Part shown: positions 49,876-62,370 of the stretch, piece by piece | Layout: every line of letters starts with the position of its first letter | Numbering within the stretch: position 1 is the first letter of the stretch | NCBI GenBank assembly: GCA_037179385.1 | Contig: CM074185.1 | Coordinates: 12,966,866-13,030,865 of the forward strand | Source of the DNA: Holothuria scabra | Lineage: Eukaryota > Echinodermata > Holothuroidea > Aspidochirotida > Holothuriidae | Length of the DNA stretch: 64,000 nt | Direction of reading: 5' to 3' | Made by a program: the position numbers and the translations under genes | The notes under the pieces: generated by a model | Database searches by the model: none | What the model was told of the DNA's origin: nothing | Seen by the model: only the letters and a program-made list of their open reading frames with translations

Positions 49876-51536
49876 TAACGTTCGTGAAATTACTATCAAG
49901 AGCGGATCAGGCTGAAATTTTGAAGAAAGTGAGCAGAACTAGAAAGAAAAAGAGAAGGCAGTTAATGAGCAACTAGATGTGATCATCTGAAATAAAAATA
50001 TAGCCTCAATCCTGCTTGAAGGGTTACCTGAGCTGTGCGCCACCTTCAATTGACGTAGTCGGAAGTGTGAAGAAAATTTTGAAAAAAAAAAACAACGCAG
50101 CCCCCAAGACAGCCGGAAATGGCATTTTCCAGGTTTTTTGCGATATTTTCATTTGGAAACATGAAACTTTCCTGCTTTTTTTTGTCAAGAGAGGAATCGA
50201 ATACTAAAAATTTCACCGTCACACTCTGACTACTGAAGGCATATTTTTTGGTTGGAAATCTTAAATCTCAGTTGGGGGGGAGGCACACGATTTTTCAGGG
50301 GGGGGGGGGCACCTCCTTAGCGACTCTCCTTGGCCCCTGTAGTGGCCCCTCCTTGGCGACGCCACTGTCCGACACATGTTGAAGGGTAAAATTGGCACCC
50401 GTTGCCCTTTCTTTTCCATCGGGAAGGATTTCAGGTCCGGCATGGTATCGCCGTTTGGCCCTTGATATAGACTTACTGGATCGAATTTACAAAGCACTTG
50501 TAAATGGTGTGTTTCATTTTAATGTTAGGTTGACTCTACTTAAAAGTCGGAAGTTTGTTTAAAATTCTAGAAATGGGGACGGGGAAGAACTAACTATGGG
50601 AATGCCTATGCATGGAGGGATAAATAATCTCTTTCCTATATGGCTAGGAAAACACTTGAACAGGAATTCATGTATTCACGTATTACATACGGCTTTTACA
50701 CAAAACAGTTCTGAACCGTTAATTCCGAGAAAAGTTGTACAAATACTCAACTAACAAGTAACCTATCGTTCTTCCATTATATTTTGTAAATTGACCTAAA
50801 ACTTCCCATCATTCTCACACGTGTCTGATACAGTAATTCAAGTGTGGCAATGCGATATTGGCATTCTAACAGCAACGCCAAGTTAAACAAACAGTTGCCG
50901 CAGGATATTGTATTCTATGCTATAAAAAGCACAAAATGCATTATATTTCTGTGTAAACAAGATGCAACTACGTAGGACTACTTATGCCTATTTGAAGACG
51001 CACGGGGTCTCCTATTTATAAACAAGTGAAGAGTTTTGATGACGTTTCGCCAAATTTGTTGTCAAAATATTCCAAATTCGCTCTACCTCTTTACGAAAGG
51101 AATTTCGAATTAACGAAAACTATATATATCTGCCTTTACCTCTATATTTAGCAAGTTCCCAGATATACCTGCATGGGCATGGCTGGGCTGTATATTCTAC
51201 CGGAAGTTTGTCATTGTTAGGGTCACCTCCCCCTTTCATTCGAAACCGACAGCATAGTCAAGAAGTTGGACCATCCGACCAGCAGCCTGTAGGTCTCAAG
51301 ATCGACTCCTCGCCGGGTCATACCGCAACCTATTGCCATTGTGCTTGGTGTTTGGTGCTCAGTATAGAACTGTAGAACGGCAGTGTCGGAGATCGGGCCC
51401 AGAATTTGATCAGAGAATGCCCTGCAGGTATATAGATACCCAGTGGCCTACATAGGAGGAGGGGTATTGGGCCATGATACCCCGGCCTCACCGATGCCAT
51501 TTTATTTTAAATCCTAAAAAATACATTATTTAGTAA

Positions 51537-51770
51537 AGAAAATTTTACTTCAAAAGGAAGCATATGTGGCACCAGATTGCATGTACAGTATGGACACTAC
51601 ATGTTGTCTCAAAATTTTTCAAAGGGAATGGGATTGCCTCCCCAAGGTGGCCTCATAAATGCCATTTTTAGTTGCGAAAAATACGCACATTTTGAAACAC
51701 TCCAAATTTTACTTCAAAATGAAGCATACATAGCACCACATTGCATGTATAAGGACACCAAACTTTTCAA
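51537..51770 (+). repeat. Two degenerate direct repeats of about 170 bp
   Basis: attttacttcaaaaggaagc ... accagattgcatgtacagta (51543 on) recurs as attttacttcaaaatgaagc ... accacattgcatgtataagg (51708 on). Confidence 0.7.
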
Positions 51771-51817
51771 ACATTTCCATAGGGGAAGGGACCCTTTCTC
51801 TTGGAATGCTCCCCCAG

Positions 51818-51901
51818 GTCAGCGATCCCTCAGCAAACTTCATGTTCCGCTTCGGAGACGAGGAAGCCACCGTAGACACCCTGAGCCTCAGCAGGATCTA
51901 A
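51818..51901 (+). CDS. Orphan terminal-exon-like segment, function unknown
   Basis: A pyrimidine-rich acceptor (ctttctcttggaatgctcccccag) precedes 28 codons with high GC and coding-like codon use: VSDPSANFMFRFGDEEATVD then TLSLSRI and TAA. I do not recognise the protein. No partner exons were found on either side. It could be the last exon of an undetected plus-strand gene, or a captured gene fragment inside a repeat. Confidence 0.25.
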   Translation, partial: VSDPSANFMFRFGDEEATVDTLSLSRI

Positions 51902-53305
51902 GTCATGGCTTTCAAAACTTATTTTTTCCACAGCTGACAGAAAGTTACATTCTCATTTCTTCTCCCAGAGTTATTTTCATTTCCCGAGTTATATTTAAAC
52001 AGATTTAAATTTTCTATCCCTTCCATTCACAAACTAGTATAAATGCGTCCGTTATTATTCGTGATTTTGTCAGGTCTAAATCTAAGATGTTAATATTCAA
52101 GGTTTAAAAAACACTATTTTTTGTAAATTTACACAAAGCCGAAGGCAAGAAGTCACGATAAATACACAACTGAGAAACATCAATTAATGTTCTTCGCATT
52201 ATTTATGTGTCCCCTTTGAAATAATCGTCACTTACTCAGTAGATTGTTACAACTAACCAGGACGAAGGGTTTGCTTTTCACCTTCGAAACCTTCTGAGAA
52301 CAAAGTATATTTGACTTGATATATCATAATATGTCCCATCCTTGAAGGATACCTCAGGCTCAAACACTGCTTCACCGTAACAGACCCGTATTGGAATGGT
52401 GGGATGGGGTGGGGCAAAACCTGTGGATATTTTCAAGGACCGAAAAATACTGAAATGATTGCATGTTATCTTTAGGAGACAATTTTTTCCCCGGGGAGAT
52501 TTCCTCAACCCCTGGTCCCACATCATTACAGGCTTTAGTGTTGGAGGGCGGCTGCACCATGCCGCCCTGAATTTCAAAGGCGAAGCCAGTATGACATGGA
52601 GAGTTATTGCCAACAAAGACACTCACACATGCACACAAACATCACCAATGTCAAATGTAATCTTCTTACAGGCTTCCATAAGGACCGAATCGTCTTTCCG
52701 AGGAGAATTCTCCTCCCTTTTTGGTGTTATTCACTTTAACATCAACTGCTTGAGTCAACGTGTTCATTTTACTACTTTGAATGGCTCTCTTCTTAGAACG
52801 ATCCAATTCAACTATCGGAACTTGAATCATGGATTAACTCTCCCATCATGCACCACTGGATTACAAGATAAGGGGCAGTCATTAAAATTTCAACACAGTG
52901 GTGAGCACCAATAGCCGCAGGACGATGTCTTGTCCACTAGAAATAAAACTTATCACTTTAATACTTTTCAGTTGGCTATCCCCCCATGGAACAATTCCAA
53001 CCAGTAAACCCCGTGTTTTGAAGTAAGACTCAACTAAACTTCACCCTAACAAATTTAGATTTAAGGGCTAATCCTGTACCCACATACTACAATGTTTTTA
53101 GTAGTCAACAGAAATTCTTAATTGGGACAGCTCTTCAATTGACAGCTAGTTCAAAAACTGCAGGGTACCGAAACTCATTATACACTGCGTGTCCTGCACT
53201 GAGAGTGTTTTAATTACAGATTGGGGTCTTGAATTCTCACCCTGAAGCAAAACACTGAGCCTTGTTTATGGATGAGGATGAATTTTCAACAGTTGTAGTA
53301 GGGGC

Positions 53306-53765
53306 TTAAAGGGGTAGTTTGAGCAAAAATTATATTTTCATTTAAGATATATCACTAAATGAAGTCAGTAGATTTGAGTTCCAAAGTGAGGATGGGGGCA
53401 GCAAAGCTTATATCACTTCCTCAAACTGAGAAGGAATGCTTTGTAATCCTTTGTTTTATCAGACTGCTTTGCTGACCTTGACGTTAATAGGAATAGAACC
53501 TCCGTGTGGGATGCTATGTTTGTTAAGTTCTCTAGCCACTCATGCCATGGATTGGTGAGAAGAAAATCGACTATAAAGTTTAAAGAAAAACAAAAGACTG
53601 TGCTCTAATGCGGGGATATGATGTCATATGTGCTTGCTTCAAGTTCACTTTTTATGTTGAAAATGTTAAAACTTGACGTGCTCATATCTCTTGAGAACCA
53701 CACATCGGATTTCCGAATGCAAATTTCACCAAAATGCTTAGACTAAGCACCCCGTTTAAAGGGAA
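53306..53765. repeat. MITE family D copy
   Basis: It begins ttaaaggggtagtttgagca and shares atgaagtcagtagatttgag, ttaataggaatagaacctcc and atatctcttgagaaccacac with the copy at 36716. The right boundary is approximate. Confidence 0.65.
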
Positions 53766-54101
53766 ATGTTGCGTTTGTTTTGCAACAAAAATACATCCAT
53801 TTAAACTTACATTTATTGACAAAGGTTGATAGATTTCAAAAATAAGGCAGTATGGTAGGTTTCTTTTCAAGAAATAAGTTTCTTACAGGTAGAAATTCAG
53901 TTGTTTGTTGCTCAAGAATAATTTGTTCACCCAAACTTCCAACATTTCAAATGATGCAACGTCCACGGCTCTTCTTGTACATAGTATTTTGAAAAGATGT
54001 AGCTATTACCGGGGTGTATGATTAAGACTCAATTGTTGGATAGTGTCTCAGCCATTTTCTTTGTACCCTTTGTTGGAGCATTTTTAACACAATATTTCCC
54101 T

Positions 54102-54669
54102 TTAATTAAAGTGTACCTCAAGTCAAAAAATTCAGAAATATATATTTTAAGGCATGAAAAATGCATTCTATCAGTCCAACTCCCATCTTCATATAACATT
54201 CCTGAGCTGAGATATAAAATGTTGAAGTTTATTCACAAATTAGTCCATTGCGCAATAATTTGTGACTTTCTTGTTGTTCAACTCATATAACATGTTTTGT
54301 TTACCTTTAGAATTAAAAATGTTTTTATGACCTTAAACACTTCCTGTTTGCTTGCACAGTATGTTGCACAAGGTGGGTTTAATTAATTACATCACCTCAT
54401 AAGAGTAAGAGTGCTATCACACCTTGGTACAAGGTGCAGTAACGTCCGGAAAAACAAAGAAATACAAAGATTGTAATTTGAGTAGTAGAAGAATGACATC
54501 ACAAATTATTGCGCAAGGCACCATTTTAATTTAAGTGAACAAACTTCAACATTTGATATCTCAGCTCAGGAATGTCCGATGAAGATGGGAGTTGGACAGT
54601 TAGAATTTATTTTTCATGGTCTCTAATATATATTTTTGAATTTTTTGACTTGAGGTACACTTTAATTAA
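54102..54669. repeat. MITE family B, long palindromic copy
   Basis: ttaattaaagtgtacctcaa at the left is mirrored by ttgaggtacactttaattaa at the right. The arms extend about 150 bases, with ccaactcccatcttcat mirrored as atgaagatgggagttgg and gcgcaataatttgtga as cacaaattattgcgc. The central part is unique. Confidence 0.92.
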
Positions 54670-56965
54670 CACACCAAATATCCTGTTGTGACCTCCTTCT
54701 TTTAAGTAACTTAGCTTAGGGGAATTAGAACCGTTTGGGGTGAAAGGATCAGGCACTCAGACCATTTGATTTAGAAAGTGTCAGTGCCGTAAATCCCCAT
54801 CTAACTTACCCATCGCTACTAAACGATTTCCACTGTGAAGTCAGAAACAGGCTTTACAAATTTAATGACAATCTCACCATCCCTGCATTGTGAAGCACGC
54901 CCACAAACAACTTTTCGAAAAATGACATAAAAACAAAATTCTGACGATTTTCGTTGACTGTCAGAATCTGTATTCCAAGAATAAGAACCGTACAAAGTCC
55001 TATTAATAGAACAATCGCCGGCATCAACATGTTTACCTTCTTAGGATACCTATCCAGAACACAGTCTTCTCGCGTTGCTTGGCAGCAGTGTCTATTAAAT
55101 AATTTATTCTGTTAATGTATTACAATTTTTATCGATTTAACTTTCTTCTCAAGAAATACCTCGTGTCAAAGTCTCGAAGATAATGAATCAGATTCAGTTC
55201 ACAAGGTACTGACATTGGGATTAGAAAATGGGCTAAGTTTAGAACCAACCCGGATTGAGGCAAACAGTGATCATAACGTAGTAGCCAACGTATCACCCCG
55301 TGCCAATCCGAAATGTGTTATTCGAATCACGTGACGTCTCGTACCACGGTTGTGTTTTAAAATTAATCAACTTCAGATCTGGCTGTGCTATTAGTCAACC
55401 CTCAACTGTTTGTCTTTCATTAGCTTTATCAAATCTCAGATGAGAAGATACTACGTCACCAACGAGAAAATGACGTCGCTGATGAAGATGAAAGGAGTAA
55501 ACCTCATCCCGTTTCTTCTAGAGAAGAAGTATTCTAGTTCCAACACTTGTATAAATTAACGTCAACACAGGTCTATATTAGAGGAATAGTTGACAGAAAA
55601 TTACGTCACTACAAAGTGAAAATATCAACTTGCAGAAGTTTAGTCAGTTAGATGGAGTTTTACGACCAAGTTTCCAACCTATTGATTCAATCAGATGATA
55701 TTCGTCGGGCATTGTCAAGTGACATTTTTTACTCTTTTGTTGTCCCTACTTCTTGATCAACTCAAGAATAACTAGTTAAATTGAGAGAAAACTTAAAAGA
55801 TTAAGTTAGAGACCCGCATATTTCTAGTATGGGTACTAATGAACGCCAAATATACTGCTAGAACGCCACCAGTTTAGTTTCAAAAAAGGAAACACGGTGT
55901 CCGCTGATGTCCTTACAAGGGAAGGCTGATGCTATCTTTTACACTCATATTTTTTGTGTCGTAACACTGTTACAGCGGTATTTGACGTTACAATGAAATA
56001 AACTGCGTAAGTTGAGAGGCCGTTACGTACCGCAACATTGTTTGCAATACTTACATATAAAACATGCTAGTACAGGGTTTAATATGCACTTCTATGTCGC
56101 ACAAAGTAGGTCAGGTACATACAAAACTGAAGAAGATAACGCCTCAATGGGTAATAAAATAGACAAAAGAGGACTTGTGGTTCAGAGCTGGTAATTCACG
56201 GAAATTTCAGTTTGTCTACCAGCGGTATAGTGGAGGGCGCTAAATCCTTTGTTCAAAAACGGTTCAGTTCAAGAAATTACAGATTTTAAAATGCAGTGTA
56301 AAACTTGCTATGAAATTGCCCACAAGTCTAAACTCTCGAGTAGTCCTGCAAAGCTCGGGAGGGTTGTCTTAGTGGATGATCAGTAATTTGCATATTCTGT
56401 GGTTTTAGTGTTTTTTTTTTGGGGAGGGGGGGGGGGGCTGAAGTGCTTCTCAAGGCTTGTGTTCTCTGGGCAATCAAATTAACGATTAGCTAGTGTTGAC
56501 CAGCGACAACTCCCTGCACTGACCAATGGGCTGTAAGTTTACAGTTCCTTGCAGTTACACACATGTGCATAGTCAGACCGAGTAATCATTTTGGGGGTCA
56601 CACTAATGAGGCAATTTTAAGGCTAAGGAAGGGGGGCCTATGAAAAATTTCAAATTGTTCTGCATTATTTTAAAGGGCCTGGATGAAATACGATGAATGC
56701 AAAGCTTTTGGATTTTGGCAGAATGTTTCTTGAAGGTTTATAGCTGCAGTGGTTTATTTGGGTAACATTTTTATCCTTCAGTCTAAAGCCGTTTCTATTG
56801 CAAAGTTTATGAGATTGAATGCTCTTTCCCCCGTGGTTGCATGCCTGTGGCCATATCATTCTGATATCCACATGCTTTTAATATTTTTCCTTTGTATAAA
56901 TAAGAAAATAATTTGCAAAAATGTTTCAAGTACATAGGTCACCAAGCGTTTTAAGTCAACACTGA

Positions 56966-57108
56966 GTTAGTGAGATGGAGTTTTACGGCCCAGTTTCCAA
57001 CCTATTGGTTCAAGTCGAGTCGGTCACGCCGTTTTTTCCAGTTGTGGCTCACTGGCTTGTTTTCCCTACTCCATTGCTTATGCGGAGCATCACGCACAAC
57101 AGCAGTAC
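56966..57108 (-). repeat. SINE, 3' part
   Basis: The copy reads gatggagttttacggcccag, ccaacctattggttcaagtc and tactccattgcttatgcgg. The tRNA-like head is missing. Confidence 0.7.
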
Positions 57109-59390
57109 TGAGATGTAATACAATTGAGTCTGTCAAGTCTTCAAGGATATTTTCACTTTTTATTCTTCAGAAGTGATACAAGAAACAATTGATGTGGTAC
57201 TTGGAACAGTTTTCCATCTTTAAACATTTCATTATTTCTGACAGTCTCCTTGACTTAAGTTTTTAGAATACTTTGTGTAACCATAGCCATTTAGCAGCAT
57301 GTCCTTGAAGCTAATTGGTATGTGATCAGGCATTTCTGAGATATGTGGCACAACTGATCGGCGGCATAACAAGGATGAGGAGGTCCAATACATAACAGGT
57401 TTGCCTCTGTCAGAATGAAAATATACCCCCTGTTCGGCTTAACAATTCTTTAATAAGTACTGGCTTCTTTTATACATGTGGTGCCACTCAGCTTGGATGG
57501 GGCAAATCCGTATCGTCAGTTAGAGAGAATGTAATTTGCTTTAATTGAAAAAAGAGAGTACCGAAAATCTCCATGAAATGTGGAGGATAGCAGTCAAGAG
57601 GTCCTACTTTGCACTCCTTTCCACCCCAAATTCCCTTTTTTTGTTTTTCGTTCTAAATTTAATAATTTTGAGAAATCGTCTGACTCAGTACCACCCCTGC
57701 AATTCCACATAACCCTGACCATCTTGAACAAACCACTGAAGAAATTATCATTTTGAGATTCATACAATGATGAAAGCTTCCTTGTGAGCCAACTTTTTAA
57801 CCTCACAAGTTGGTCCCTAAAAATTGTTTTCTCTACTCTCTTACAAAGGTGTAAAGATGAGCCTGAGAGCTTGGGCTCCTGGGGCCCAAAAGGACCCTCT
57901 TAGTCCAAAAAAGGCATCCAATTTCTATGCACAAATCTAGAAAGGCCCCCTTTTGGTTGAGGGTCCCTGGTTCAGCCAAGGTCTAAGCCTATAGGAGTTA
58001 CACTATGGCCCTTTCCACACAGCTTTTTTGTTGTACTATGAAAAGGGTCGACGCAGAAGCCACCACAAAATAGAGCCAGTTAGGTCAATCTTGTTATGAT
58101 TCAAAAGGAGCTACAAGGTGCAATTTTTATCCTAAGTGGCATTTGAATATCTAACCAAACCTGGGTATTAACATTTTATCTGTGCAATACTTTCTTACAG
58201 GCACCACATCCTCATAATCATTGTGTAGTAACATGCAATTCAACTGTCCATTTTGAGGAAACCAATTATTTTAATGAAGGCACAGAGCCAATCTTATACA
58301 CCAACCTGGTTAATATTAAAGTGATCCTTAGATTTCTAATCAATTTTTCGGGGTCCATCTTCTAATTGTTAGCTCTGTCAATCTTTACCATGAATAGTTG
58401 TATTCAATTCAAAACCTGACCTTCATCTGCTCATTATGGGTTTTGGGGCTGTCTGCAGCCATTCAGGATATTTGTAGTACAAAATTATACCTAAAGTAGG
58501 GGGCCAGGGGCTGATGGACCCCAGGAATTTCTCACCATTACTTGTATGTTGGATTCGTCTACAACATAATATTCTCCATTAATGCCATTGCAATATTGCA
58601 ATTATCCCGAAAAAAGTTTAGAAACTGTATCTTAATCAAGAGATTAAAAAAATTCATGTTTTTAAGGTTGGAAAATTAATCTCATTCATCAAAATCAAAA
58701 GTAAGATATAAAATTTTGAAATTTTATTTAATTTTCATTTAGATGTGCAATTAATTTGTTAAGATCTTCTTGTGCGGATTTCACCACGTCCTTCTTTTTA
58801 CATACTAAACCAAAGACTCAACACATAAAACAATGTTTTCTAACAGGGCATGCTGTATAGAGAGAGGGCTTGTATACTTAAGTCATTCCATGTCAGGAAA
58901 TCAATGATCTCATTTTAACACAAAGTGCAATAGTTTTCCACAATATGAGGGAAAACAAAGCAGTAATTAGCACAAGGATAACACCACAAATTAAGGTGAC
59001 ATTCTGCCATATCTAAATTGAGTTAATTCATAAATGTCTTCATTTTATGTCTCAGTTCAGTAATATCCTGTTCAGATATGATTTGGATCATTTAAACTCA
59101 CTTTCTAAACTTTTCAGAATGTTTTTTGAAATTTTGCAATTTTAGCAGGCGCCGATCCAGACATTCCAAAAAGTGGGGGCTGACTTAAGAGAAAGTAAAG
59201 GGTGTGAGGAGTTGCACTGCTAATTTTACCGTACGTTTTATTGTTCATGTCAGCGAAAAGGGGAGGGCTGAGGCCAAAAAATCCCCCCCTTCCCTCCATA
59301 TGTGTCTGTTTAGTAAAAGTTATGTCCTGAATTACAGTAAGAAATATAAATCCTATTCCCATCTTAACAGATTACACAAATAGTGACTGA

Positions 59391-59632
59391 GATATCAACT
59401 GAGCATTGGACTCTCATTCAGAAGGTATGGGGTTCAATTTCCAGGCTAGTTCATACCAAAGACTTTAAAAATGGAACCTAATGCCACTGTGCATGAAGTC
59501 CTGCATAAGCATTGAAGTATGGAGAACAATTCCGCATCCTGAAACTATAAAAAGAAATGTTTGGCACTGTTTGATTAAAACCAGAAAGTTATAACCCGAG
59601 GTGTAAAATCCTGTTTAAACCTAACCTGACCT
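59391..59632 (+). repeat. tRNA-derived SINE, plus orientation with tail
   Basis: The copy has a head gatatcaactgagcattgga, a B-box-like ggggttcaatttcc, the body gcataagcattgaagtatgg and a tail aaacctaacctgacc. Confidence 0.7.
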
Positions 59633-60892
59633 GGGAATTCGAACAAAGAATTTTGATTTCTTCGATTTAAAGGGGTATACTGAGTTGATATCTGCAACAA
59701 GTGTGGGAGGGCATTGAGGATGCTTTCTTTGCAGGTCTACCCTGACTTGTAACTTTTTGTGCATACATTTGAAGATATTTCAGGTAACGAATTAAAAATA
59801 AAACACAAATTGTATCATTTACTACTCATTCATTAAACATTAATTTGCACGTAAGATATGAAGGTTGTCTCAGTTTTAACCATTTGTAGCAGTGAGCATA
59901 TGAAGAAGCTTCCACAGTTTTGGTAAAATTTTGTGAATTTCACAAACCAACTGAGTCAATGAAGCACATTAAAAAGCAGGTTGTGTAACAGTTTTAAAAT
60001 TCTTTGTTCCTGTTGTAGTACACTTAAGGCTGCCTGCTTTTGTCCCTTCTTAAATCTAGAATGTTCCCAGGACTTTGGCGACAAAAACATTTTTGTGGTG
60101 AGAAGATTAACTGTATAGCCAAGTTTTTCTGTTGCAATAAAACAATTACCGGTACCACATTTACGATCACAGAATCTAGTGGTTTCTATAGAGGTGTACA
60201 ATCACAGACAACACAGAATGTTCTAGTAGTTTGAGAGTGATGTCACTTATTCTTGCCCAATGGATCATTTTGGATTGAGTAAATGAACTTCAACATTTTA
60301 AAAACAACAAACAGGAAAAGTCATGTGACAAGGGCATTTGACCAATGAGATTCATTTCCCAACCTTTGTTACATATTTTTGCTAATTTGTGACTTTCGTT
60401 ACTCAAGTTAAAATAAATCCAAGTAACCCACATGTTAATGCTGCTGGTAACCCATATAGCAATATAAATAACATTGTTGTGAGGAAGTTACACTTGCAGT
60501 CCACAGTTGTACACAGGGGAGCCGAATCAAGCAAATATTTATATTGCCGGTGACAGGGTTTCCCATGGGTTTCAGAGTGTGAAGTGGTTATGGACCATAA
60601 GGTAAAAAGATGCCTGTTTTGCCACCAACATGGAGGCAGCACTACACCAGGTATCACTTTTTCAAAGCTAGTTCAGTACAGATGGCAATTAGAGAAAGTG
60701 AGGTAGTAGCAAAAATCTGTAGGGTGATTTCACCACAAATAGAAAGCCAGAGTAAAGCCTGCCCTAGAAGACATATGACCAGAAAGGATGTATTTTCAAC
60801 CCACACTTAGCTGTGTAGTGCTACTTAACACAATGACAGGATCACACCACAGATATCCTTCTTACAACAGACTCCAGAGACAAAGAGGCCAC

Positions 60893-61138
60893 TTAAAGGG
60901 GGAATGCAGTCACCTGAATTAAAATTAACGGTCCAGTTTCATGATAAGATTCATGTGAAGATATTTTTTCTCCTCAAATGGGAAATTAACTTTTGAGTAA
61001 TTTCTCAGTTTATTTTGGATATGCAATCTGTAAGTCCTAAAATATTCTGAAAGTTACTTTGGTGAGAAATATGAAGAAACTTGTGAGATTTAGCTGTTGC
61101 TTCAAAGTAAGTTTGGGGTGACTGTTCTTGATCTTTAA
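60893..61138. repeat. MITE family A copy 4
   Basis: It runs from ttaaagggggaatgcagtca to gactgttcttgatctttaa, with agtttcatgataagattcat in the interior as in the other copies. Confidence 0.8.
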
Positions 61139-62307
61139 ATGGTTAGGGGTCACCACTTCATCCAAATTTCCTTCAACTGCTATTAAATTTTCAAACAGAC
61201 TAATTTTCTTCTGCAGAAACATTGTATTAAAAAATTGGCCTCACACCAACAAGGAAGAACCTATATTGTCTTCTGTTAATGCTAATTATTTGTATTCCTC
61301 AAAGATATATGGCAGAGAAAATATTAGTGTGGTCTGTCCCCTTGACCTCGGACAATTTTACGATCTTGTTAAATTCACATAGTTGTCTTTACAAATATTT
61401 CTGTGGTGTGACCCTTAAAATCATCTATGCGTTCCCTAGCATTTTACTTCCTTTTCCTTCTTTCTTTTTGAGTGTGGCTGTTAGATTACTGGACCTTTAT
61501 GTGTATGCACAAAAGATTGAGGACATGTTTACCCCTCGGAAACACCAGACGACAATGTTTTCACAGTTATTGCATTGTTTGATAAACACAATCATTTCCT
61601 AAATTCACTCCCACTCTAACCACACCTACAGCTATCATAATGCCCATATTTCATGTGAATTTTATCTGCCTGCCCACCTGGCAAAGTACTTCCGTAACCA
61701 TGGCGATACCTCTAAATCTCTCTTTCATCACTTGGTATCTTCCAAAATAAATTATTTAATATCCTGTTCCTATATCTCTCGTGTCAAAAGATGTCAATCC
61801 AAAATTGCACTTTGATCTCCTCTGTTTGTTAAATGGACTCTCATTGGTTGTTTGCATTAGTTTATCAAATGAAGTACCACAACTCAGCCAATGAAAAGGC
61901 TAGAAGCATTTCACTGCTTTAACATTCACACCTTGCTTTTCAAAGGAGAGTAATCCATAAACACTTTTTGTGATCACATTGTTCAACATATATTTTATCC
62001 ACAAGTTAAATAATTCTCTTGTACAACTCCTGTTCCTGTGAAACTTGGGTTATATCACTTCGACCACAATTAATACTGCTCATTGGTACCTAGTACAAGT
62101 AAAATGGTAAATCACAAGTCTTCATGAACCCTTCCATCCTCAAACTATTTGAATATTCATAATCTTCCTGCAGCCTCCTTGTCTTTCCCCAAAACACTCG
62201 TGAAAACGAGTCTAACACTCTTTTCTGCCTCCTGTTCTTGAGAGCTTATTTCATCAAATGCTGCTACTGAAAGCAGTCCAAGTTCTTCATGGAATGACAA
62301 ACTTTGT

Positions 62308-62370
62308 CTAGACTAACTCTAGAACTTTGATAGTACCCTGGCTGTTTGCTGCTACTAGTACATTTGAACC
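62308..62370 (-). CDS. COP1: COP1 last coding exon
   Basis: The acceptor is tttcttttgacag. It encodes GSNVLVAANSQGTIKVLELV then TAG at 62310-62308. The C-terminus matches the vertebrate protein except for one conservative change. Confidence 0.95.
   Translation of the reverse strand, partial: GSNVLVAANSQGTIKVLELV

Larger units (their letters stand above)
51902..62307. other. Non-coding stretch before COP1, including its probable 3' UTR
   Basis: No supported gene. Holds MITEs at 53306-53765, 54102-54669 and 60893-61138, SINE copies at about 55640-55700, 56966-57108 and 59391-59632, and a G-run at 56426. COP1 transcripts read leftward from 62307. I found no convincing AATAAA close to the stop; the first plain one on the minus strand that I noticed is at 58728-58723, so the end is uncertain. 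Confidence 0.45.

Noticed and set aside
51577..52008. Plus-strand open frame of 143 codons
   Set aside because: It runs across degenerate direct repeats in a frame different from the exon-like segment at 51818; it looks like chance.
52459..52914. Plus-strand open frame of 151 codons
   Set aside because: Composition and residue pattern are not protein-like, and no splice or family evidence was found.
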